Below are positions 27,197 to 34,744 of a stretch of DNA of 64,000 nt, piece after piece (the first letter of the stretch is position 1; every line of letters begins with the position of its first letter). The translations under genes and the position numbers were made by a program. The notes under the pieces were generated by a model. It saw nothing but the letters and a program-made list of their open reading frames with translations. It was not told the origin of the DNA and did not search any database. Origin of the DNA: an uncultured Eggerthella sp. (GTDB lineage Bacteria; Actinomycetota; Coriobacteriia; Coriobacteriales; Eggerthellaceae); NCBI GenBank assembly GCA_959607715.1, contig CAUHNN010000002.1, positions 101,318 to 165,317 of the forward strand. The letters are read 5' to 3'.

Positions 27197-28534
27197 ATGG
27201 ACGATCACAAGCTTTCCCTCTACGACAACATCACCAAAGTCAACTCCATCGATCCCGATCTGTACGAGCAGTATCCCGTCAAGCGCGGCCTGCGCAACCC
27301 TGACGGCACGGGCGTGATTGCCGGCGTGACCAACATCTCCAACGTTCACGGCTATTTGATGAACGAGGGCGATAAGATCCCCGACGAAGGAAAGCTGACG
27401 TTTCGCGGCTACAGCATCTACGACCTTTTGGGCGGCGACACCACCAAGCGCCTCGGCTTCGAGGAAGTGGCGTATCTGCTCTTGATGGGCAACTTGCCCA
27501 CGGAAAGCCAGCTCGAGACCTTCGTCGAGGTGCTCGGCAGCTACCGCGAATTGCCCGACGGCTTCACCGCCTCGAAGATCATGAACACTCCCTCGCCCGA
27601 CATCATGAACGTCATGGCCCGTTCGGTGCTGACCCTCTACGCAGATGATCCTGCAGCCGAAGATCGATCGTATGAGCACGAGATTGGCACTGCTATTTCC
27701 TTGTTGTCCCGTTTGCCCCGTATCATGGTGCTGGCATACTACGCAAAGCGCGCGAAGTTCTATAACGAGTCGATGATCATGCATCGCTACGTTCCTGGCC
27801 AGTCGACGTCGGAAACGATCCTTTCCATGTTGCGCCCCGACCGCCAGTTCACTCCCGAAGAAGCGCGCATGCTCGACATCATGCTGTGCCTCCATGCTGA
27901 GCACGGCGGCGGAAACAACTCCACGTTCACGTGTCGCGTCCTTTCCTCGGCCGATACCGATCCCTACGCTACATACGCCGCTGCTCTCGGCTCCCTCAAG
28001 GGAAGCAAGCATGGTGGCGCCAACCACCAGGTTTTGGCGATGCAGCGCGAAATCAAGGAAAACGTGAAGGATTGGGACAACGAAGACGAGGTGGCGTCCT
28101 ACATCGCCAAGATCGTCAACAAGGAAGCGTTCGACCGCACCGGTCTGATCTACGGCATGGGTCACGCGGTCTACACCTTGTCAGACCCTCGCGCGGTCAT
28201 CTGCAAGCATTTCGCCACGAAGCTAGCCGAAGGCACCGAATACGAAGCCGAGCTCAACCTGCTCAAGTCCATCGAGCGCTTGAGCCCTGAGGTCATCCTG
28301 CGTGAAAAGGGCACGAAGAAGGAAATGTGCGCCAACGTCGACATGTACTCCGGGTTCGTCTACTCGATGATGGGCATCCCCGAGGATCTCATTACCCCGC
28401 TGTTCGCCTGCGCGCGCATGGCTGGTTGGTCTGCCCATCGCTTTGAGGAACTGGTCAGCGGCAAGCGCATCATCCGCCCGGCGTACAAAACCGCCGTCAA
28501 GGAGCGCCCGTTCGTTCCGATGGAGCAGCGCTAA
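27197..28534 (+). CDS. gltA: Citrate synthase
   Basis: A 445-residue citrate/methylcitrate synthase-family enzyme. Active-site segments are in place: LHAEHGGGNNSTFT with the first histidine, GSLKGSKHGGANHQV, IYGMGHAVYTLSDPRA with the second histidine, and the CoA/arginine region VDMYSGFVYSMMGIP and ARMAGWSAHR. It condenses acetyl-CoA with oxaloacetate to citrate, the first step of the oxidative or glutamate-supplying branch of the citric acid cycle. The ribosome site GAAAGGA precedes the ATG. It is transcribed alone, with a strong terminator downstream. A 2-methylcitrate synthase cannot be fully excluded, but no prp genes are near. Confidence 0.92.
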   Translation: MDDHKLSLYDNITKVNSIDPDLYEQYPVKRGLRNPDGTGVIAGVTNISNVHGYLMNEGDKIPDEGKLTFRGYSIYDLLGGDTTKRLGFEEVAYLLLMGNLPTESQLETFVEVLGSYRELPDGFTASKIMNTPSPDIMNVMARSVLTLYADDPAAEDRSYEHEIGTAISLLSRLPRIMVLAYYAKRAKFYNESMIMHRYVPGQSTSETILSMLRPDRQFTPEEARMLDIMLCLHAEHGGGNNSTFTCRVLSSADTDPYATYAAALGSLKGSKHGGANHQVLAMQREIKENVKDWDNEDEVASYIAKIVNKEAFDRTGLIYGMGHAVYTLSDPRAVICKHFATKLAEGTEYEAELNLLKSIERLSPEVILREKGTKKEMCANVDMYSGFVYSMMGIPEDLITPLFACARMAGWSAHRFEELVSGKRIIRPAYKTAVKERPFVPMEQR

Positions 28535-28564
28535 GGGCAGTTTGCCTTCAGGTGGTTTTTCAGA

Positions 28565-28599
28565 GCGCCGCGTCCCATCGTTGGGGGCGCGGCGTTTTT
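28565..28599 (+). terminator. Intrinsic terminator after citrate synthase
   Basis: GCCGCG-CCC pairs with GGG-CGCGGC, followed by GTTTTTC. Confidence 0.8.
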
Positions 28600-28685
28600 C
28601 ATGCGCGGCGGGTGAGGTGCAGTTGCTGGTATCATGGCAAGCGATAGGCACGATCGTGCACTCACCGACGAGAAGGGAAGCGCCC

Positions 28686-29372
28686 ATGGAGGCATACAAG
28701 CAGGAGTTCATCGATTTCATGGTGGAAAGTCAGGTGCTCAAGTTCGGAGAGTTCACGCTTAAGAGCGGTCGCAAATCACCTTTCTTCATGAACGCGGGCG
28801 CCTACGTTTCCGGGGATCAGCTCCATCGGCTGGGTCAGTACTATGCGCGTGCGATCCACGACAACTTCGGCTTGGAGTTCGATGTTGTTTTCGGCCCTGC
28901 GTACAAGGGCATCCCTCTGGCTGTAGTTACCGCCATTGCGTTGCAGGAGCTCTACGGCAAGGAAGTTCGCTATTGCTGCAATCGCAAGGAGGTCAAGGAT
29001 CACGGGGCGGACGCGGGCAATCTGCTGGGCGCCGACTTGCATGATGGGGACCGTGTGATCATGGTCGAAGACGTTACCACGTCGGGCAAGTCCATCGACG
29101 AGACCTATCCCATCCTGAAGTCCGCTGCCGACGTTGATGTGAAGGGTCTCATCGTTTCGCTCAATCGCATGGAGGTCGGCAAGGGCGGTGTGGTGACCGC
29201 CCAGGAAGAGGTTCAGGAGCGCTACGGTTTTCCGGTGGCGTCCATCGTCAGCATGGCTGATGTCGTGGAGCGCTTGCACAATCGTGAAGTGCTCGGACGA
29301 GTCGTGATCGATGACGACGTGAAAGCGGCGCTCGATGCGTACTACGAGCAGTACGGCGTAAAGCGCGCGTAA
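28686..29372 (+). CDS. pyrE: Orotate phosphoribosyltransferase
   Basis: A 228-residue type I phosphoribosyltransferase. The PRPP-binding motif VIMVEDVTTSGKS is at about residue 120-132, the LKSGRKSPFFMNAG start is typical of OPRT, and the flexible-loop region RKEVKDHG is present. It joins orotate to PRPP to give OMP in pyrimidine synthesis. The ATG at 28686 follows an AGAAGGGAAG ribosome site; the frame is open upstream but without a start signal. No other pyr genes are adjacent, so it appears to be transcribed on its own. Confidence 0.95.
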   Translation: MEAYKQEFIDFMVESQVLKFGEFTLKSGRKSPFFMNAGAYVSGDQLHRLGQYYARAIHDNFGLEFDVVFGPAYKGIPLAVVTAIALQELYGKEVRYCCNRKEVKDHGADAGNLLGADLHDGDRVIMVEDVTTSGKSIDETYPILKSAADVDVKGLIVSLNRMEVGKGGVVTAQEEVQERYGFPVASIVSMADVVERLHNREVLGRVVIDDDVKAALDAYYEQYGVKRA

Positions 29373-29481
29373 GCCTTTCGGTAAAAGGGCTTGACCTGAA
29401 GTTCGCTCGAGGGCGTAGCCTTTCTTCGTTGTGAAACCATCCGATATTTCGATACCGCTTATCTCGTGAAGAGGAGAGCCC

Positions 29482-30606
29482 ATGAGCGACCTTTTGAATA
29501 TCCCCAAGCTCGGATTCGGCTGCATGCGCTTGCCGCTGCTTAACGCCGACGACCCCAAGAGCATCGACATCGAGCATTTCAAGACGATGGTCGATGCCTT
29601 CATGGCGGGCGGCGGTACGTACTTCGACACCGCGTACGTCTATCACGAGGGCGAATCGGAAGTTGCGGTGCGCAAGGCGCTCGTTGAGCGCTATCCGCGT
29701 GAGTCGTTCACTATCGCCACGAAGTGCCTGGCGTGGGCTCAACCCGATGCCGAATCGGCAAAGGCGTGTCTCGATACGTCGCTTGAGCGTTTGGGCGTCG
29801 ACTACGTCGACTTCTATCTGCTTCATAACGTCGGAGGTCAGCGTACGGCGAAATTCGACGAATACGGCATGTGGGATTGGGCGCGCGCTAAGCGAGAGGC
29901 GGGCATCATCAAGCACTTGGGGTTCTCCATCCACGATGGGGCCGATGCCCTCGACGATCTGCTGACGAAGCATCCCGACATGGATTTCGTCCAGCTTCAG
30001 GTCAACTATCTCGACTGGGACGATCCGGTGGTCGAGTCGAAGCGCTGCATGGAGGTTGCCTGGAGGCACGGTGTTCCCGTCGTCATCATGGAGCCTGCCC
30101 GCGGTGGCCGCCTGGCTGATCTGCCGCAGCGCGGAAGCGAGGTGCTGAAGGCCGCCGAGCCCAATCGCAGCGTCGTGTCGTGGGCATATCGCTTCTGCTA
30201 CAACTTGCCAAACGTGGCGACGGTTCTCTCCGGCATGTCTTCGCTTGCCCAGGTCGAGGAAAACGTGCGGGAGTGGAAGGAAAACGAGCCCCTTTCCACC
30301 GAGGACCGCGTCGTGCTTGATCGCGCGATCGAGGCGCTGCGCAGCGTCGGCATGATCCCCTGCACGAACTGCCGATACTGCGTGAAGGATTGCCCGTCGG
30401 GCGTGAAGACCCCCGAGATCTTAGGCCTGCTCAATTTGGAGAAGGCGACCGAGAATCGCGAGTTCGTAAAAGGCCTGTACTCTTGGCAGACTAATGGTGG
30501 GCGAGCGTCGGCCTGCATTCAGTGCGGCGCTTGCGAGGATATGTGCCCTCAGAGCATTGAGATCGTCGGTTATTTGGAAGACGCCGCCGATTATTACGAA
30601 GATTAA
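29482..30606 (+). CDS. Aldo/keto reductase with C-terminal 2x[4Fe-4S] ferredoxin domain
   Basis: A 374-residue protein. The N-terminal 280 residues are a TIM-barrel aldo/keto reductase: GFGCMRLPL start, FDTAYVYHEGESE with the catalytic Asp/Tyr, IATKCLAW with the lysine, and FYLLHNVGG with the histidine. The C-terminal part has two ferredoxin cysteine clusters, CTNCRYCVKDCP and CIQCGACEDMCP. This 'predicted oxidoreductase' group is common in anaerobes; it probably links carbonyl reduction to low-potential Fe-S carriers, but substrates are mostly unknown. It is a single-gene unit with a GAGGAGAG ribosome site and a terminator. Confidence 0.9.
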   Translation: MSDLLNIPKLGFGCMRLPLLNADDPKSIDIEHFKTMVDAFMAGGGTYFDTAYVYHEGESEVAVRKALVERYPRESFTIATKCLAWAQPDAESAKACLDTSLERLGVDYVDFYLLHNVGGQRTAKFDEYGMWDWARAKREAGIIKHLGFSIHDGADALDDLLTKHPDMDFVQLQVNYLDWDDPVVESKRCMEVAWRHGVPVVIMEPARGGRLADLPQRGSEVLKAAEPNRSVVSWAYRFCYNLPNVATVLSGMSSLAQVEENVREWKENEPLSTEDRVVLDRAIEALRSVGMIPCTNCRYCVKDCPSGVKTPEILGLLNLEKATENREFVKGLYSWQTNGGRASACIQCGACEDMCPQSIEIVGYLEDAADYYED

Positions 30607-30610
30607 TCAG

Positions 30611-30638
30611 AAGGGCGGCCTTGCCGCCCTTTTCTTTT
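30611..30638 (+). terminator. Terminator after the aldo/keto reductase
   Basis: AAGGGCGGC / GCCGCCCTT with a 3-base loop, then TTCTTTT. Confidence 0.87.
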
Positions 30639-30683
30639 GCTGCGGCTTTGCCATGACTGCGAGCCGACATCGTTCTCGCAGGC

Positions 30684-31424
30684 TTAATCGGCCCGGCCGA
30701 TGCCGCCCATGTTGCCGAACCGCTCCTGCAGTACTTCGTTGGGGTATGCCTGGTCATACAGTTGCCCAAGGGGCGTGATGGCCGGCTCGCCATGCGTGCG
30801 CGCGTCGGCGCGGAGCATGGCTGTCACGGTGACGAAGGCATCGACTATCAGGAAGACGGCGAGCAGGGTCGATACGATGCGATAGGCCGCGCCCTCCACG
30901 TTCACGCGATTGAATCCTCTCTCGAAAAGCGGGAGGCCCACTTTGATCCAGAGCACGCTCAGGGCGCCCCAGACAATGCAGTGGAATATGTCGGTGCGGC
31001 CGTCGAAGTTCAGCGGTATCTCGAGATAGCTCCACGCAACGACTCCCCAGAAGGTCTCCATTGCCCAGCTTGTGAAGTATTCAAGCCCGCCGCCTACAAC
31101 GGCGCCGATGAGGAAGAGCAGCGCGGCGCTACGCTCCTGCAGCGGTTCAAGCATCGAGGTGAGAAGCAGTGCCGCCAGCCCGTAGATCGGCGAAAACGGA
31201 CCCCAGATCAAGCCCATCCTGTTTTCCCATTCCCCGAAAGCGATGATGTGCTGAACGGATTCCATGGCCAGTCCGCCGACGGCCATGATGGCGAAGACCC
31301 ACACGAGCTTGCTCGGCCGATCGCCTACATGGGTTCGCACATGACCGTAATCGGTTGCCGTGCCGGAGGTATTGACTTTGCTGGTCGCGTCGGCGGTTGT
31401 TGCGTGTGATGCCTCGGGGCTCAA
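30684..31424 (-). CDS. Putative ABC transporter permease, CmpB-type membrane protein
   Basis: A 246-residue protein with a polar N-terminal region of about 40 residues and about five membrane helices. The RMGLIWGPFSPIYGLAALLL segment and the GGGLEYFTSWAMETFWGVVAWSY region match the ABC_trans_CmpB family (PF06541), a group named as permeases but without clear biochemical support. The start codon is a TTG preceded by ACGAGGAAA. No ATPase is adjacent. It lies 138 bases downstream of the serine hydrolase gene on the same strand and may share its transcript. Confidence 0.75.
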   Translation of the reverse strand: MSPEASHATTADATSKVNTSGTATDYGHVRTHVGDRPSKLVWVFAIMAVGGLAMESVQHIIAFGEWENRMGLIWGPFSPIYGLAALLLTSMLEPLQERSAALLFLIGAVVGGGLEYFTSWAMETFWGVVAWSYLEIPLNFDGRTDIFHCIVWGALSVLWIKVGLPLFERGFNRVNVEGAAYRIVSTLLAVFLIVDAFVTVTAMLRADARTHGEPAITPLGQLYDQAYPNEVLQERFGNMGGIGRAD

Positions 31425-31562
31425 TCGGTTTCCTCGTTATCTTGGTCGTCGGTAAAGCGTAATGCACATTGTACGTGTGGAGGGTGTATCGCGACAGCCC
31501 TGAATGGTTCCGTTGTCGGTCGTTTTCGATGGGGGCCTTGGTCCAGGGATCAGCTTCGCTTG

Positions 31563-32687
31563 CTAGTCATGCTGCTGTTCGATGTAGGCGAGGAATTGGT
31601 TGGCGAGTTCTTGAAGGTCGTCCTCGTCATCGTTTTTTTCGGCAGGAGCGCTGGATGCGTAACAGTCGAAGAGGGCTTCGGCCAGTTCGGCGACATTCTC
31701 TTCGGCTCCGCTTCCGCATGGCGCTCCGGTCATGATGGACATGAGGTAGGTCTTGCCGTCGATCTCGATGATGCCGGTATCGCAGGTCCCGTTGAAGCGT
31801 GCGTTCCCGGCGTTCCATCCGGCTTTGTTAAGGACGTGGGAGCCCTTGCCCAGCCCATCGCGAATGAACGAACGGTTGGTTTCAGAGAACAGCCCTTCAA
31901 GCCAAGCCGCATTATCGCTGCCGGACTGCAGATAGCGATACGTGTGGAGCCACAGGAGGGCGGACTCGCGCGCCGAGTAGCGGGGGAAATGCGTGTCGCG
32001 CGCGATCGACGGATCGACGCCGCACGAAGCGAGCCACGACTCGAGGTCGCCGTCGTAGGAAAAGCGCAGCGACGTGAAGGCGTCGTTGTCGGATTCGGTC
32101 ACCGTCGCCGCGATGAGCGAACGCGCCGAAGACGAAAGCCCCTTCTTGCCGTCGCCGCGCGTTTCGCAGAGATAGGTGCAGAACGGCCCCTTGAAGGAGC
32201 TGGCACCGTAGATGCGCTCATCGAGGTTGTAAGCGATGCCGTTTGCTCGGGCAAGGTCGATCAAGATGAAACCGACGTCGTATCCGTCGTCTTCGAAGGC
32301 GGAAAGCGCGGCGCTGAGATCGGCAACCCTGTCCTCCGAAAGGATAGGGGTCTCTCCTGAGAGGGAAAACGCCGTTGGCTCGTTTGCCGCGGAGCCAACG
32401 GAAACAAGCGATTCGGGGGTGATCACGTTTTCGACGGAGTAGAGGACAGCTGTGTCGTTGACGGCGGCATCAAGGTCCGCCCGGGACGCCGCTTCGGCCG
32501 CTCGGGAAAGCGCGTCGATCGCAAGGCCTTTTTCGCCATTCGACGCGGAATCGTCTGCGAAGGCTGCACGAGTAAGGCCTGATGGAAGGGCGTTTGAAAT
32601 GAGGGCTGCGCATGTCGCAACGGCGAAGATCTTCAGCCCGATTCGGTATGTGCTCAGTGCGGCCATACAAGCGATGATAGGGCGCAT
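31563..32687 (-). CDS. Secreted serine hydrolase, class A beta-lactamase/PBP-like
   Basis: A 374-residue protein with a signal peptide (hydrophobic core about residues 17-40, cleavage near AAFADD). The C-terminal domain shows the penicilloyl-serine transferase motifs: SxxK as SSFK in YGASSFKGPF, SDN in TESDNDAFTSL, and KAG in place of KTG (NKAGWN). This suggests a beta-lactamase-like fold. True resistance enzymes carry a KTG/KSG triad and an Omega-loop ExxLN, which I do not see clearly, so a wall-related serine hydrolase is more likely than a lactamase. The ATG at 32687 has an AAGGAGG site with short spacing. Confidence 0.75.
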   Translation of the reverse strand: MRPIIACMAALSTYRIGLKIFAVATCAALISNALPSGLTRAAFADDSASNGEKGLAIDALSRAAEAASRADLDAAVNDTAVLYSVENVITPESLVSVGSAANEPTAFSLSGETPILSEDRVADLSAALSAFEDDGYDVGFILIDLARANGIAYNLDERIYGASSFKGPFCTYLCETRGDGKKGLSSSARSLIAATVTESDNDAFTSLRFSYDGDLESWLASCGVDPSIARDTHFPRYSARESALLWLHTYRYLQSGSDNAAWLEGLFSETNRSFIRDGLGKGSHVLNKAGWNAGNARFNGTCDTGIIEIDGKTYLMSIMTGAPCGSGAEENVAELAEALFDCYASSAPAEKNDDEDDLQELANQFLAYIEQQHD

Positions 32688-33089
32688 CGGCCTCCTTCAC
32701 GCGGTTTCCGACGTCCCTGCAACGTTTCTCCATGCGACGTTGACAAGGAAAAGGGCGCTGATACCATGGGTGTCACGGCTTCGCGTCACTGCGGGTCGTT
32801 TTGGGTATTTCGAGGGCGATTCTTGTTTCGCCCCAGGTAAGGAGTGAAGCTGTCGTGAACGACTCCGACGGCGGCGGTCGATGTAGCTCGTCCGCGAAAC
32901 GCATTGAACAACTTCTTCTGCATGTCACGAACCGTACGCGGTCGGCGTCTTTGTGCGAAGGCGAGGCTGCGTTTCTTTATGCCCACAAACCTGCTCCCTC
33001 TTCCCTGTGCAAGGAGGAGATGACCGTGTGATGCTCGGCCCTTTCCCCTCGCTTGTTGTTTTGTACCCTATGAAGGAGCACTGCATTTC
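32688..33089. other. Gap with promoter and one doubtful small ORF
   Basis: This 402-base region contains a promoter-like pair at 32740-32767. A GTG at 32855 with an AAGGAG site could start a 58-codon ORF ending at 33031 (VNDSDGGGRCSSS...). Its product has no known motif and is Ser/Cys-rich, so I do not call it a gene. The CNNM gene follows. Confidence 0.35.
32740..32767 (+). promoter_or_regulatory. Promoter-like element upstream of the CNNM gene
   Basis: A consensus -35 TTGACA (32740-32745) lies 16 bases before TACCAT (32762-32767). Confidence 0.45.
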
Positions 33090-34421
33090 ATGACCATCGG
33101 TGTAAGTCTTGTACTGGTCGTATTCTTCCTCTTGATGAACGCCTTTTTCGTTATCGCTGAGTTTTCGCTCGTTCGCGTCCGCAAATCCCAGGTCGAGCTT
33201 TTGGTCGAGCAGGGACGACGCGGTGCCAAACGCGCGGCGATCGTCGCCGACAACGTCAACGCCTACCTTTCCGCCTGTCAGCTAGGGATCACGCTCGCCT
33301 CTCTTGCCCTTGGCTGGTTGGGCGAGCCGGCTATCTCGGCCTTGTTCCATCCGGTGTTCGCGGCGCTTAATCTGTCCGCAACCGCCGTCACCGCCATCTC
33401 GGTCGCTATCGGCTATTTGATCATGACCACCCTCCATGTCGTCATCGGTGAGCTGGTGCCGAAGTCCATGGCCATCCTCAAGACCGAGGCGTATGCGCTG
33501 TTTTCAGCTACGCCGCTTTACTACTTCTATCGCTTGACGTACCCCATCATGTGGCTGTTCAACGCCTTGACCAACGGCATCATGAAGATCACGGGCCATG
33601 ACACGAAGAGCGAGCAGGACGCTTATTCCGAGGAGGAGATCAAGATCCTTCTCGAGGAGAGCGCAGAGAGCGGCTCGATCGACGAGGATCAGTATCAGTA
33701 TCTCGACAACATCTTCGATCTTGACGACAAGGATGCGAAGGCCATCATGACCCCGCGCACCGAAGTCATGGCGATCGATCTGGATGATGATCTGGAGAGC
33801 AATCTCGACTTTATGGGTAAGAACAAATTCACTCGCTACCCAGTGTTCCGGGAAGACAAGGACAACATCATCGGCTTCGTCCACATCAAGGACGCCTATC
33901 TCTTGCCCGAAGGCTCCACGATGAAGGACCTCCGCATCCGCACGATCCAGGCGGTTCCCGAGAGCATCCCTGTCGGCAAGCTTCTTCAGGTGCTGCAGGA
34001 AAAGCACACGAAGATCGCCATGGTCGTTGACGAGCACGGCGGCACGTCGGGTATCGTCACCATGTCCGACGTGGTCGAGCAGATCATCGGCCGCATGGAA
34101 GACGAATACCTGCACGATGATCAGGACGAGATCCTCAAGGTGGGCGACCGCGCATACCTGGTGGACGGGTCCTTGCCGGTCGACCAGCTCGTTGAATTCC
34201 TTGGATTCGAGCCGGTTCCCGTGTTCGACTACGAGACGGCCGGTGGTTTGATGCTTGATCTGCTGGATAAAATTCCCGAAGAGGGTGATTCTTACGTGCT
34301 CCATCACGAGGGCACGAAGGTGACGCTGCGCGCACGCATTATGGACGGCTTGCGCATCGACAAGATCGACGTCATCTTCGAGGACGACGATCCTGCGGAA
34401 GGTGAAGCGGCCCGGGAGTAG
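33090..34421 (+). CDS. CNNM/CorC-type transporter (DUF21-CBS-CorC_HlyC, 'hemolysin' family)
   Basis: A 443-residue membrane protein. Residues about 1-190 form the DUF21/CNNM membrane domain with several helices and the conserved AIVADNVNAYLSACQLGITLASL segment. A CBS pair follows (IMTPRTEVMAIDLDD ... and VVDEHGGTSGIVTMSDVVEQI), then the small CorC_HlyC domain. The family is linked to Mg2+/Co2+ efflux or homeostasis; 'hemolysin' is a historical label. The AAGGAG ribosome site is 13 bases upstream of the ATG. It is followed by a terminator. Confidence 0.92.
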   Translation: MTIGVSLVLVVFFLLMNAFFVIAEFSLVRVRKSQVELLVEQGRRGAKRAAIVADNVNAYLSACQLGITLASLALGWLGEPAISALFHPVFAALNLSATAVTAISVAIGYLIMTTLHVVIGELVPKSMAILKTEAYALFSATPLYYFYRLTYPIMWLFNALTNGIMKITGHDTKSEQDAYSEEEIKILLEESAESGSIDEDQYQYLDNIFDLDDKDAKAIMTPRTEVMAIDLDDDLESNLDFMGKNKFTRYPVFREDKDNIIGFVHIKDAYLLPEGSTMKDLRIRTIQAVPESIPVGKLLQVLQEKHTKIAMVVDEHGGTSGIVTMSDVVEQIIGRMEDEYLHDDQDEILKVGDRAYLVDGSLPVDQLVEFLGFEPVPVFDYETAGGLMLDLLDKIPEEGDSYVLHHEGTKVTLRARIMDGLRIDKIDVIFEDDDPAEGEAARE

Positions 34422-34533
34422 CCTTGCATTCGCAGTCCCGTTTGGCGGCGAAATGTGCTGACTCTGTCGCCTTTTTCGCCCGTGCGGCTTCATATCGACG
34501 ATGCGCGCTATCATCGTCATCGGATAGCTTTTC

Positions 34534-34560
34534 AGGGGTGCCCATCGGCGCCCCTTTTCT
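34534..34560 (+). terminator. Terminator of the CNNM gene
   Basis: GGGGTGCC pairs with GGCGCCCC (one G-T pair) around CATC, followed by TTTTCTT. Confidence 0.75.
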
Positions 34561-34584
34561 TACGTTCATCATTTTTTTCAGGTG

Positions 34585-34604
34585 GCCTTCGCATATGCGA
34601 AGGC
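34585..34604. promoter_or_regulatory. 20-bp perfect palindrome, possible operator
   Basis: GCCTTCGCATATGCGAAGGC is self-complementary with no loop, so it is better suited to binding a dimeric protein than to an RNA hairpin. It lies 140 bp before the MFS-CBS start codon. Confidence 0.45.
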
Positions 34605-34744
34605 TCGCGTGTCTTCGGGGTGTGGGCGGCAAGCCCGTGCACTCGAGGCGCGTTGGGTGGGCGGCGGCCTTGCAGCGCCGCGCGCCCAAGGTAGGTCATC
34701 AGGGGCGACGGCGAAGCCAGCCGGACGTCCGAGAAAGGAGCTCT

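Larger units (their letters stand above)
34422..34744. other. GC-rich leader region before the MFS-CBS gene
   Basis: No gene is supported in this 323-base gap. It holds the CNNM terminator (34534-34560), a 20-bp perfect palindrome (34585-34604), and a GC-rich hairpin (GCGGCG/CGCCGC) near 34662-34682. It does not match a riboswitch class that I can recognise. Confidence 0.45.

Noticed and set aside
32855..33031. 58-codon ORF with GTG start upstream of the CNNM gene
   Set aside because: It has an acceptable ribosome site but a low-complexity, unrecognised product; kept only as a remark in the gap entry.
34600..34744. Cobalamin or manganese riboswitch in the MFS-CBS leader
   Set aside because: Stem-loops are present but none of the conserved core bases of these riboswitch classes could be matched.
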